Assembly (NCBI GenBank): GCA_902763865.1
Contig: CACWTR010000023.1
Coordinates: forward strand, 1 to 59,215
Length of the DNA stretch: 59,215 bases
Reading direction: 5' to 3'
From: an uncultured Bacteroidales bacterium
GTDB taxonomy: Bacteria > Bacteroidota > Bacteroidia > Bacteroidales > Bacteroidaceae
The position numbers and the translations under genes were made by a program. This document shows, one piece after another, positions 1 to 7,031 of this stretch; positions within the stretch are counted from its first letter, which is position 1; every line of letters starts with the position of its first letter. Below the pieces are notes generated by a model. It did no database searches. It saw only the letters and a program-made list of their open reading frames with translations, and was not told where the DNA came from.

Positions 1-71
1 ACCTCGCCCTGCCGGTACGCTTCATTGGCCTCAGCCAAGGCCTGTTTCATGTAGAAGACATCATTTTCCAT
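1..71 (-). CDS. tadA: tRNA-specific adenosine deaminase, N-terminus only
   Basis: Partial gene running off the left edge. The reverse strand starts ATG at 71 and reads MENDVFYMKQALAEANEAYR-QGEV. This matches the first helix of TadA, which deaminates A34 to inosine in the tRNA-Arg anticodon. In the family this helix is followed by the P-I-G-A-V strand, which lies outside the window. The start lies 7 bp after the stop of the upstream transposase gene, so the two are probably co-transcribed. Only 23 residues are visible, so the call rests on the N-terminal signature. Confidence 0.75.
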   Translation of the reverse strand, partial: MENDVFYMKQALAEANEAYRQGE

Positions 72-78
72 AGTTCTA

Positions 79-1203
79 TTATGCTTTGTAGTCAGATATG
101 TTCAGAAGGACGGCATCGGTGGTCTTGCATATTTCTGCGGCGAGGTCGTTTAGCCGATGGAAGCTTGCAAAATCAGATGGTGAATGTTCATCGAGTCCCC
201 AGGGTGCCATGATTAGCAATGAACCGCGGGCGCAGGCTTCGAAACGACGAAGCTCCGGCTTCCAATACTGGGCGATGGGCTCTTTCTGTAGATGTATGAC
301 AGGCAACCCCTCTTCTATCGCAGCATCGATAACCTTTTTCTCTCCTCTTGAAATGGCAGGCGAGACAAGCACGACACCTTCTCGCGCTTCTGCCAACAGG
401 CGTTCACGCTCCTGCTTGTAAGCGTCCGTCTGCTCTGTGGGGAGGCCTGTGGCTGCATCGCGACGATGGAAGAACACCTGTTCCTTCTCTGCCCGCTTCA
501 ACAGGAAAAGGGCACCGAAAGCGGCATAGTCCTGCGCCCCGATGTGCAAGTGCAGGCGTCGCTCCATCAGGCGCGGCAGCTGGCGCCTCATCAGGGCACG
601 GAGGGGGTTGTCATTCATATAGCGCTTGATGGTGTCGAGCATTCCAGGGCGCTTGATGATGCGGTCGTGATAGCCGGCCTCGAAAAGGGAGGCGCGCCGG
701 GCCGCTGGTTTGACCGCGCTTGAAAGCGCGGGAACAGGGGCCGCCGCTGTTCCCGTGCTTTTTAGCACGGTCCCCGCCGCCGTTCCGCTTCCCCACCAGG
801 CGCGGCTGCATCCCCCCTTGAAGCTGCGGATGACATCTCCCAGCCTCTTCCCTTGCGGCAAGGGCTCTGCTACATACAGGAGAAGGTGAAGGTGGTCGGG
901 CATCATAGCAGCCTGCCACATCTCTATCTGCGGATAAAAGCGGTGAATCTTTGGCAGCTCCTCTTCGAGGATAGTGCGCCCAAGGGGGCTAAGGACAATA
1001 TGCGGGAAGTCTGCCTGCCCGCGCTTTGCGCTGATATTCCCTTCGAGGTGCCCGAAGAGAGGATGTCGGCCATCGATGCAAAGGGTTATCATATACAGGC
1101 CGGTGCCGCCGTAGTCTTGCCATTCAGCGCGCCGGTGTTGGTTGTGCTGAATCTCATGGGGTGTCAATCCTCTGCGCAGCAATTCTTCTTTCGAGGTAGG
1201 CAT
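79..1203 (-). CDS. REP-associated tyrosine transposase (RAYT) with C-terminal Rossmann-like domain
   Basis: 374 aa. The N-terminal part is a Y1/IS200-like HUH domain: HLH at residues 104-106 in AMMPDHLHLLLY, and the likely nucleophile Tyr195 in TIKRYMNDNP. RAYTs of this family nick and move palindromic REP elements, and this genome segment is rich in such palindromes. Residues ~145-164 are encoded by a paired palindrome (712-772) inserted in frame between RSFKGGCSRAWWG and LFEAGYHDRII, which are normally close together. Residues ~277-335 (VVLVSPAISRGEKKVIDAA, then GLPVIHL and ACARGSLLIMAPW) resemble a DprA/SLOG-type nucleotide-binding Rossmann fold, which is inference. There are no flanking IS ends. 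It is a single-copy domesticated-type gene driven by a promoter at 1246-1253. Confidence 0.8.
   Translation of the reverse strand: MPTSKEELLRRGLTPHEIQHNQHRRAEWQDYGGTGLYMITLCIDGRHPLFGHLEGNISAKRGQADFPHIVLSPLGRTILEEELPKIHRFYPQIEMWQAAMMPDHLHLLLYVAEPLPQGKRLGDVIRSFKGGCSRAWWGSGTAAGTVLKSTGTAAAPVPALSSAVKPAARRASLFEAGYHDRIIKRPGMLDTIKRYMNDNPLRALMRRQLPRLMERRLHLHIGAQDYAAFGALFLLKRAEKEQVFFHRRDAATGLPTEQTDAYKQERERLLAEAREGVVLVSPAISRGEKKVIDAAIEEGLPVIHLQKEPIAQYWKPELRRFEACARGSLLIMAPWGLDEHSPSDFASFHRLNDLAAEICKTTDAVLLNISDYKA
712..772. repeat. paired palindrome (BIME-like) inside the RAYT gene
   Basis: Two inverted copies of a 26-bp arm: GACCGCGCTTGAAAGCGCGG plus GAACAG, and on the right the reverse complement of GACCGTGCTAAAAAGCACGG plus GAACAG. 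Nine bases separate them. Each arm is itself a hairpin (CCGCGCTT/AAGCGCGG and CCGTGCT/AGCACGG). It is translated in frame as a Gly/Ala/Thr/Ser/Pro-rich linker. Confidence 0.8.
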
Positions 1204-1245
1204 TATGCACGTCTTTTTGTCCGATGAGTCATTCCTTTATGAGAG

Positions 1246-1253
1246 CAAAGATA
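1246..1253 (-). promoter_or_regulatory. Bacteroidetes -7 box for the RAYT-tadA transcript
   Basis: TATCTTTG on the minus strand, 42 bp before the RAYT start codon. No clear -33 TTTG box is seen at the usual distance. Confidence 0.55.
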
Positions 1254-1302
1254 CAACTTAAAGTAAAAAGAGGAAAGTGTAAGGCATATAAAAAGTGCTA
1301 TA

Positions 1303-1334
1303 TTTGTTTTTTTACTCACTTAATCGTATCTTTG
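1303..1334 (+). promoter_or_regulatory. Bacteroidetes promoter for the HD-domain gene
   Basis: TTTG at 1303-1306 and TATCTTTG at 1327-1334 with 20 bp between, the standard -33/-7 arrangement. The start codon at 1376 follows by 41 bp. Confidence 0.7.
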
Positions 1335-1375
1335 CATCGCTCTATAGCTATTCGCACTTTCCTAATAAGACAACT

Positions 1376-2254
1376 ATGAACAACAAGGAATATCTCGTCA
1401 TAAGCCGTGCAAACGGTACGACCAAGACAGGGTCGCCCTATGCTTCGCTCAAGGTGGCGAACCTCACGGAGACTATCAACGTAGCGGTCTGGGACATGCC
1501 GCCGACGGCAGAGCCGCAGGTGGGCGGGCTGGTCGTCTTCTACAACATGAAGGACAACGACGGCAAGAAGTCGTGCGACCTGCGCGACCTCAAGCCCCTG
1601 GGCGAGCCGCTGCTCGACCATCCGCTCTACAACCTGCTGCCCAGGCCGGTGCGCCGCGACGCCTGGGACGCCACCGTCCGGAAGCTGCTCTCCTACTGCA
1701 GCGACCATACGCTCGCGGGCATCATAGAGGAGTTTGCAGATCGCTTCTACGAGCCTTTCAGCCAGTACCCAGCAGCCACCAGCATGCACCATGCCTACCC
1801 GGGCGGCCTGCTGAACCATACCCACCAGATGCTGCGGATGCTCGAGGGACTCTATCCCTGCCTGCCCTACCGGGTGAAGGTGGAGCACTGCATCCTGGCT
1901 ATCCTCTTCCACGACAGCGGCAAGATGAGCGAGTACAACCGGCAGGGCGAGACGCAGCCCGACATGTACCTGCTCGGACACATCTACATCGGGGCCCACT
2001 GGCTGCAGAACATCCTCGAAGGCAAAGGCATCGACAAGGAGGAGGTGAAGCGCATCGTCCACTGCGTGCTGGCGCACCACGGCAGCCGCGACTTCGGCAG
2101 CCCCGTCGTGCCCTGCACGCAGGAAGCCATCGTGGTGAGCCATATCGACAACCTCAGCGCCAAGACCGACACCCTGGACGGTGCCGGCGACATGGAGTAC
2201 GTCAACGCCTTAGGGACAAAGAAGGTGGCCCCACTGATACAACGCGAACCATGA
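1376..2254 (+). CDS. HD-domain 3'-5' exoribonuclease YhaM-like protein
   Basis: 292 aa from ATG 1376, chosen because it follows the promoter and opens the conserved N-terminal OB-like strand region (YLVISRANGTTKTGSPYASL). The HD domain occupies about residues 120-285, with metal-binding HTHQMLRML, LFHDSGKM and VLAHHGSRDFGSP, and the closing motif VVSHIDNLSAKTD. This OB-plus-HD order is that of YhaM/CBF1, which degrades RNA and ssDNA from the 3' end in the cytoplasm. The stop overlaps the start of the next gene by 4 bases (ATGA), indicating translational coupling. Substrate specificity cannot be read from sequence. Confidence 0.82.
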   Translation: MNNKEYLVISRANGTTKTGSPYASLKVANLTETINVAVWDMPPTAEPQVGGLVVFYNMKDNDGKKSCDLRDLKPLGEPLLDHPLYNLLPRPVRRDAWDATVRKLLSYCSDHTLAGIIEEFADRFYEPFSQYPAATSMHHAYPGGLLNHTHQMLRMLEGLYPCLPYRVKVEHCILAILFHDSGKMSEYNRQGETQPDMYLLGHIYIGAHWLQNILEGKGIDKEEVKRIVHCVLAHHGSRDFGSPVVPCTQEAIVVSHIDNLSAKTDTLDGAGDMEYVNALGTKKVAPLIQREP

Positions 2255-3153
2255 ACTACAGCCAGGAGGAACTTCAGCGCCTGCAGGATGCACTCTACCA
2301 GACGCTCGCCGAGGTGGATCGCATCTGTCGGAAGCACGGCATCCGCTACTTCGTGACGGGCGGCACGGCCATCGGCGCCTACTTCTGGGGGAAGATTCTG
2401 CCCTGGGACGACGATGTCGATGTCGGCATGATGCGCCCCGACTACGAGCGCTTCGCCAAGGTGGCGCAACAGGAGATGGGTGACCGCTTCTTCCTCCAGT
2501 CGCCCGAAACCGAGCCCCATACGCCCTTCTACTTCATGAAGGTCCGGATGAACGGTTCCCGCTTCTCGGAATCGACGTTCCGCCACATCGACATGCACCA
2601 GGGCATCTACGTCGATATCTTCCCCTTCGACAGGATTCCGCGCCAGCGCTGGCTCCAGAGGCTGCAGCAGAAGACTGTCTTCGCCCTGAACGGACTGTTC
2701 ATCGCCACCGAGATATGGCAATGGAAGCACTTCGGCAAATGCGACATCCCCGAGCCGCGCAAGCGAGGATGGCTGCCATGCCTCGTCACGCGCCTGCTCA
2801 TCACCCTCCTGCCCAAACGGACTATATATAATATAATGTATAGGGTGCAGACGGCCTTTAATAGGGGCAAGGAGCAAGGAGCAAGGGGCAAGAGGATACA
2901 AGATGCAAGGGGCAAGGAGCAGGTGAAGAACGTCATCACGCGGAGCGAGTATCTGCCCGTTGCAGACATCGTGGAGGCACAGACCGTTGCACTTGGGCCC
3001 TTGCAGGTCAGTGCGCCGCGCGACCTCCTGCTCTACCTCACGAACCACTACGGACAAGTCCGCAAGGACATCCCCGACGAGATGAAGGTCAGCCACCGGC
3101 CCGCCGAACTCGTCTTCCCCGACAACAACCAGAAGCAAACAGCTGAAGAATGA
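2251..3153 (+). CDS. LicD family phosphotransferase
   Basis: 300 aa. LicD-type nucleotidyltransferase fold: YFVTGGTAIGAYFWGKILPW followed by DDDVDVGMMRPDYERF, the metal-binding DxD region, then HQGIYVDIFPFDRIP. Members move phosphocholine or other phospho-groups onto surface glycans. Residues ~205-227 (RGKEQGARGK-RIQDARGKEQ) are an odd Gly/Arg/Lys/Gln-rich segment encoded by a GGGGCAA/GGAGCAA heptamer tract. It sits between NIMYRVQTAFN and VKNVITRSEY and looks like a later insertion. The start overlaps the upstream gene by 4 bases, and the stop overlaps the ATG of the next gene (3150). It probably acts with the adjacent acyltransferase in polysaccharide decoration. Confidence 0.85.
   Translation: MNYSQEELQRLQDALYQTLAEVDRICRKHGIRYFVTGGTAIGAYFWGKILPWDDDVDVGMMRPDYERFAKVAQQEMGDRFFLQSPETEPHTPFYFMKVRMNGSRFSESTFRHIDMHQGIYVDIFPFDRIPRQRWLQRLQQKTVFALNGLFIATEIWQWKHFGKCDIPEPRKRGWLPCLVTRLLITLLPKRTIYNIMYRVQTAFNRGKEQGARGKRIQDARGKEQVKNVITRSEYLPVADIVEAQTVALGPLQVSAPRDLLLYLTNHYGQVRKDIPDEMKVSHRPAELVFPDNNQKQTAEE
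2862..2932. repeat. GGGGCAA/GGAGCAA heptamer tract inside licD
   Basis: Iterated GGGGCAAGGAGCAAGGAGCA and related units, interrupted once by AGAGGATACAAGAT. The same heptamer words occur in the birA insertion at 38943-39085. A one-unit change would shift the reading frame. Confidence 0.8.
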
Positions 3154-4190
3154 AACAGCGCAACCACGCCTTCGACATCCTCTGCGGCATCTGCATCATC
3201 CGGATGGTGACGCTCCACATCATGTCCTTCTGCGGACAGGACAGGCAGGAGTGGTGAGTCGAGGTGATGCGCTGGAGCTTCTTCTTCATGAGTTTCTTCT
3301 TCTTCAAGGCCGGCTACTTCAACAAAGGCACGTCGGCAGCCTCCGACCTCGACTACCTGCGCGACAGGAGCAAGCGGCTGCTCGTGCCCTACCTGATGAG
3401 CGGCATCATCGGAGCCGCCGTCTATTTCAGCTTCTACTTCCCCCTGACGGAACGCTACCACAAGTTCGTCGAGCCCCTGGAGTGGAGCCACCTCTGGATG
3501 AAGAGCGGCTTCTACGGCAACTCGCCCATCTGGTTCCTCTTCTCCTTCTTCACCGTCTATATTATGGTGCACTACATCGACAAGGTGCGCCACCTGTGCT
3601 GGCTCACACTTCTCTTCCCAGCCGTCAGCTATTGGGCCTTCAGGACGGGCAATCAGGTACCGATGAGCCTCGGCAATGTCTTCATCGCCTGCTACTTCTT
3701 CTATCTCGGCAGGCTGTGGCGATGGGTGATGCAACGCTTCAGCCGCAGACAGGTGATGACCGCCTCCTGGCTGATGGTGCTGGCCTTCGTCATCCTGGGA
3801 CTGACCTGGCCCGGCACCTACAACATGAGCCAGAACACCTTTACGGGTCATCCCCTGATGGCCGTCGTGAACGCCACCCTGATACTCTGCGGCCTGGCGG
3901 GAGTCCTGCTGACCCTGCACGTGCCACGCATCCCCCTGCTCTGCTTCATCGGCGAGCACAGCATGGTCTTCTTCATCTCCCACTACCCGATGCTCTACTT
4001 CTACAAGTTCACGCACCTCTGCTTCGGGCGGAGCATCTACGGACGTACCGACGACGTGCTCATCCTCCTGCCCGTCGTCTTCTGCCTCTGCGCCTGGCTG
4101 GTTCCCTACGTCGAGCGCATTCCCTGGCTCAGCGGAAGATGGCCGAACCCGAAGACTGCATCTGCAGAAGCCGCGAGACTCCAAGGCTGA
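3150..4190 (+). pseudogene. acyltransferase family 3 protein interrupted by an in-frame TGA
   Basis: Reading from ATG 3150 gives MKQRNHAFDILCGICIIRMV, the classic first membrane helix of Acyl_transf_3 (OafA/NodX type) enzymes. The frame reaches TGA at 3255-3257 right after GQDRQEW and then continues in the same frame as VEVMRWSFFFMSFFFFKAGY to 4190. The expected sequence would be EWWVEVM, so one TGG to TGA change explains the break. The rest (308 aa from ATG 3264) keeps about nine hydrophobic helices and is otherwise intact. Restart at 3264 would lack the first helix and its conserved His region. Family role: O-acetylation of surface sugars. TGA serves as a normal stop elsewhere here, so recoding is unlikely. 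Confidence 0.78.
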
Positions 4191-4686
4191 TAGACTTCAG
4201 CCCGAAGTCCTCCGCCCTGACTTCCCGCCAAGGCAGCCACAGCACCTCGCCCGCATCGTCCATCGCCGTGGCACCCCGCGTCTCGGCCACACGGCAGAAG
4301 AAGAACAAGTCGAGCGTCGGGATGTCGAGTCCCCCGAAACGGTACATGTTGGGCAGCGAGAAGAGGTAGCGCGAGGCGGTAACCTCCAGCCCCGTCTCCT
4401 CCATTACCTCGCGACGGACACCTTCCTCCCCCGTCTCGTGGCAGTCACAGAAGCCGCCGGGCAGGTCGAGCGTCCCGCGTGCAGGTTCCTTGCTGCGGCG
4501 CACGACAAGCAGGCGCTCCGCCTCGTCAACGATGACTGCCACCGTCGAAGCACTCGGGTTCATGAAGTAATTGAAGCCGCAAGCCTCGCAACGCTTGCTC
4601 TTCTCCGTGTCCTCCCTGAATGACCTTGACCCGCACCGCGGGCAATAGGCAAACAGGCTCAACAAGTGGTTTCCTCCTTCACACAT
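4129..4686 (-). CDS. Nudix hydrolase with N-terminal zinc ribbon
   Basis: 185 aa from ATG 4686 (MCEGGNHLLSLFAYCPRCGS). An upstream ATG at 4794 would precede the promoter and is rejected. Zinc ribbon: CPRCGS near residue 15 and RCEACGF near 33. The Nudix box is complete: GGFCDCHETGEEGVRREVME followed by ETG. NADH pyrophosphatase-like and ADP-ribose/nucleotide pyrophosphatases share this layout, but the substrate is undetermined. Its 3' end overlaps that of the convergent acyltransferase by 62 bp, so the two transcripts run into each other. Confidence 0.85.
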   Translation of the reverse strand: MCEGGNHLLSLFAYCPRCGSRSFREDTEKSKRCEACGFNYFMNPSASTVAVIVDEAERLLVVRRSKEPARGTLDLPGGFCDCHETGEEGVRREVMEETGLEVTASRYLFSLPNMYRFGGLDIPTLDLFFFCRVAETRGATAMDDAGEVLWLPWREVRAEDFGLKSISLGVSRLLQMQSSGSAIFR

Positions 4687-4712
4687 ACTACTTTTTTGAT
4701 ATTTGTTGTTTG

Positions 4713-4720
4713 CAAAAGTA
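4713..4720 (-). promoter_or_regulatory. -7 box for the Nudix gene
   Basis: TACTTTTG on the minus strand, 26 bp upstream of the start at 4686. It lies back to back with the plus-strand promoter at 4774-4781. Confidence 0.55.
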
Positions 4721-4773
4721 GGGAAAAACGCAACATTAAGCAAGTTTTCGTTGCACATTACACGAGAAAAATC

Positions 4774-4781
4774 TAACTTTG
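4774..4781 (+). promoter_or_regulatory. -7 box for the NfeD/flotillin operon
   Basis: TAACTTTG with TTG at 4751-4753 at the -33 distance. The start codon at 4816 follows. Confidence 0.6.
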
Positions 4782-4815
4782 TACTGCAATGCACTTCTAA
4801 ACAGAACTACAAACT

Positions 4816-5424
4816 ATGAATTACGAACTCCTCACCTCCTGGTATCAGGCATTGCCACCACACATGCGTGTCTATTGGATAATAGCCATCGCAGTCACCA
4901 TCATCTTTACCATACAGATGGTCTTCACCTTGATAGGCCTTGGCGACACCGATGCCGGCGACATGGGCGACGGCAACCTGGACATGGGCGACGGCCATGC
5001 CGACACGATAGGAACGGGCGGTGCCATCCAGCTCTTCACGATCCGCAACACCATCAACTTCCTGCTCGGTGTCGGTTGGGGCGGAGTCTGCCTCAGCAGC
5101 GTCATCGGGAACCGCTTCCTGCTGGCCTTGGCAGCCATCCTGTGCGGCTGCATCATGGTGGCAGCCTTCATCATCATGTACAGGCAGCTGATGCGGCTCG
5201 AGGGCAACGGCTCCTACCGCATCGAAGAGAGCAAAGGGCAGGTGTGCGAAGTCTATATACGTGTCCCCGCCCACCGCAGCGGCAGCGGCAAAGTGCAGGT
5301 CAGCTTTCACGGCTCGGTGCAGGAACTGCCCGCCCAGACCGAAGGCGAAGCCATCGGAAGCGGCACGAAAGTGCGCGTCGCAGAGGTCATCGAGGGGAAA
5401 CTGCTCATCGTAGAAAAGCTATAG
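4816..5424 (+). CDS. NfeD-like membrane protein, flotillin partner
   Basis: 202 aa. Three or four hydrophobic segments: ~20-42 (VYWIIAIAVTIIFTIQMVF), ~83-95 and ~100-125. Between the first and second is a Gly/Asp-rich loop (DTDAGDMGDGNLDMGDGHAD). The C-terminal ~75 residues (GQVCEVYIRVPAHRSGSGKV to KLLIVEKL) look like the NfeD OB-fold domain. NfeD-type proteins are encoded beside SPFH proteins and act with them in membrane microdomains, as in YqiJ-YqiK and YuaF-FloT. The flotillin gene follows 71 bp downstream across a repeat-rich spacer, which supports the pairing. Confidence 0.8.
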   Translation: MNYELLTSWYQALPPHMRVYWIIAIAVTIIFTIQMVFTLIGLGDTDAGDMGDGNLDMGDGHADTIGTGGAIQLFTIRNTINFLLGVGWGGVCLSSVIGNRFLLALAAILCGCIMVAAFIIMYRQLMRLEGNGSYRIEESKGQVCEVYIRVPAHRSGSGKVQVSFHGSVQELPAQTEGEAIGSGTKVRVAEVIEGKLLIVEKL

Positions 5425-5431
5425 AAGCCAG

Positions 5432-5490
5432 ACCCCTTAACCCTTTCACCCTTTAACCTTTAACCTTTTCACCCTTTAACCATTTAACAA
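5432..5490. repeat. TTTAACC heptamer-like array
   Basis: The spacer between the NfeD-like gene and flotillin is almost entirely iterations of TTAACCC, TTTCACCC and TTTAACC. It lies within the presumed transcript. Confidence 0.75.
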
Positions 5491-5495
5491 CGATT

Positions 5496-6869
5496 ATGGA
5501 TCCGTTCTTTCTCCTCGTGATAGGAATCATCGTCCTCGTATTCCTCTTCATGGCCATCATCAACCGCTACCGTCGCTGCCCAAGCGACAAAGTGCTGGTC
5601 ATCTACGGTAATCGCGCCGGCAGCAGAAGCGCCAAGTGCGTACATGGCGGAGGCGCCTTCGTATGGCCCATCATCGAAGACTATGCCTACCTCTCGCTCA
5701 CGCCCATCGGCATCGATGCCAACCTGACCAATGCCCTCTCGCGGCAGAACATCCGCGTCGATGTGCCCTGCCGCTTCACCGTCGGCATCAGCACGGAACC
5801 CGAGAGCATGCTGGCTGCTGCAGAGCGCCTGCTCGGGCTCACGCCGCAGCAGATTCAGGAGCTGGCACGCGACATCCTGTTCGGTCAGCTGCGTCTCGTC
5901 ATTGCCACCATGAGCATCGAAGAGCTGAACTCCGACCGCGACAAGTTTCTCGAGGCTATCACGGCCAACGTCGAAGTCGAGCTCAAGAAGATAGGACTCC
6001 GCCTCATCAATGTCAATGTGACCGACATCAAGGACGAGAGCGGCTACATCGAGGCCCTCGGACAGGAAGCAGCCGCCAAAGCCATCAACGAGGCCAAGGT
6101 GCGCGTGGCCGAGCAAGAGCGAAACGGCGAGATAGGCAAGGCCGAAGCAGTTCGCGAAACCCGCATCCGCACCGCAGAAGCCAACGCCGAGGCCGTGAAG
6201 GGCGAGAACGAAGCAAAGATAGCCATTGCCAACTCCGATGCAGTGCGCCGCGAGCGCGAGGCAGAAGCACAGCGCAAAGCCGTCGCCGCAGAAAAGGTAG
6301 CCAGCGCACAGGCACTGGAAGAAGCCTACGCAGCAGAGCAGAAAGCTGAAAACGCCCGTGCCGACAAGGAGCGTGCCAGCCAGCAGGCTAACGTCATCGT
6401 GGCACAGGAGATAGAGAAGAGGCGTCTCGTCATTGCAGCCGAAGCCGAGGCAGAGCAGAAGCGCGTGAACGCCAAAGGCGAAGCCGATGCCATCTACGCC
6501 AAGATGGAGGCAGAGGCTAAGGGCCTCTTCCAGGTACTGACCAAGCAGGCCGAGGGCTACGACAAGATGATACAGGCAGCCGGAGGCGATGCCACGAAAG
6601 CCTACACCCTGTTGCTCCTGGAGAAGCTGCCCGACCTGGTCAAGACGCAAGTCGAGGCCATCAAGGGCATCAACATCGACAAGGTAACCGTCTGGGACAA
6701 CGGCGGAGGCAGCGGCGACGGCAAGACCAGCACCGCAAGCTTCCTGGCCGGACTGATGAAGAGCGTGCCCCCGCTGGCCGAGCTCTTCGACCAGGCCGGC
6801 ATGGCACTGCCCGAATACCTGGCAAAGAAAAAGGAGGAAACACCCCAGCAGTCCGGTGAGACTGAATGA
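5496..6869 (+). CDS. flotillin family SPFH protein
   Basis: 457 aa. N-terminal hydrophobic anchor (residues 4-22, FFLLVIGIIVLVFLFMAII) and a basic stop NRYRRCPSDKVLVIYG. The SPFH domain spans about 25-190 (GGGAFVWPIIEDYAYLSLTP, then VDVPCRFTVGIST). From ~190 to 350 there is a long Ala/Glu/Lys-rich coiled coil with repeated EAE/AEA units, as in FloT/YqiK, which oligomerises in the membrane. The tail contains ATKAYTLLLLEKLPDLVKTQ and ends PQQSGETE. Downstream sits a hairpin terminator at 6958-6992. It probably acts with the upstream NfeD-like protein; its cargo is unknown. Confidence 0.9.
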   Translation: MDPFFLLVIGIIVLVFLFMAIINRYRRCPSDKVLVIYGNRAGSRSAKCVHGGGAFVWPIIEDYAYLSLTPIGIDANLTNALSRQNIRVDVPCRFTVGISTEPESMLAAAERLLGLTPQQIQELARDILFGQLRLVIATMSIEELNSDRDKFLEAITANVEVELKKIGLRLINVNVTDIKDESGYIEALGQEAAAKAINEAKVRVAEQERNGEIGKAEAVRETRIRTAEANAEAVKGENEAKIAIANSDAVRREREAEAQRKAVAAEKVASAQALEEAYAAEQKAENARADKERASQQANVIVAQEIEKRRLVIAAEAEAEQKRVNAKGEADAIYAKMEAEAKGLFQVLTKQAEGYDKMIQAAGGDATKAYTLLLLEKLPDLVKTQVEAIKGINIDKVTVWDNGGGSGDGKTSTASFLAGLMKSVPPLAELFDQAGMALPEYLAKKKEETPQQSGETE

Positions 6870-6957
6870 GCCGAAGCATGCCGCATTTGTCTATAAGGTA
6901 TGCATTGATAGGAGCGCAAGCCTGTCGGCTCATCAATTTTGGGTATTTTCTCAGCTC

Positions 6958-6992
6958 GGGGCACATGGCCGTTTGTCATGTGCCCTTTTTTT
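6958..6992 (+). terminator. Rho-independent terminator after flotillin
   Basis: GGGGCACATG and CATGTGCCC form a 9-bp stem around a GCCGTTTGT loop, followed by seven T residues. The loop supplies the TTTG -33 box of the feoB promoter. Confidence 0.8.
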
Positions 6993-7002
6993 CGTACCTT
7001 TG
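6972..7002 (+). promoter_or_regulatory. feoB promoter overlapping the upstream terminator
   Basis: TTTG (6972-6975) lies in the terminator loop, and TACCTTTG lies at 6995-7002, with 19 bp between. The start codon at 7032 is 29 bp further on. No Fur box could be confidently read. Confidence 0.7.
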
Positions 7003-7031
7003 CACCGCAATAGAAACAAAGGAAAGATACC

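Noticed and set aside
79-1203. Complete IS200/IS605 insertion sequence
   Set aside because: There is no tnpB or recognisable left/right end hairpins, and the gene is linked to tadA with its own promoter, which fits a domesticated RAYT better.
2821-2840. TATATATAATATAATG stretch as an internal promoter in licD
   Set aside because: It lies inside the coding region and lacks the TTTG part of the Bacteroidetes -7 box.
3255-3257. TGA recoded as Trp or selenocysteine in the acyltransferase
   Set aside because: Many genes here end in TGA used as a normal stop, and no selenocysteine element or special context is visible; a simple nonsense change is more likely.
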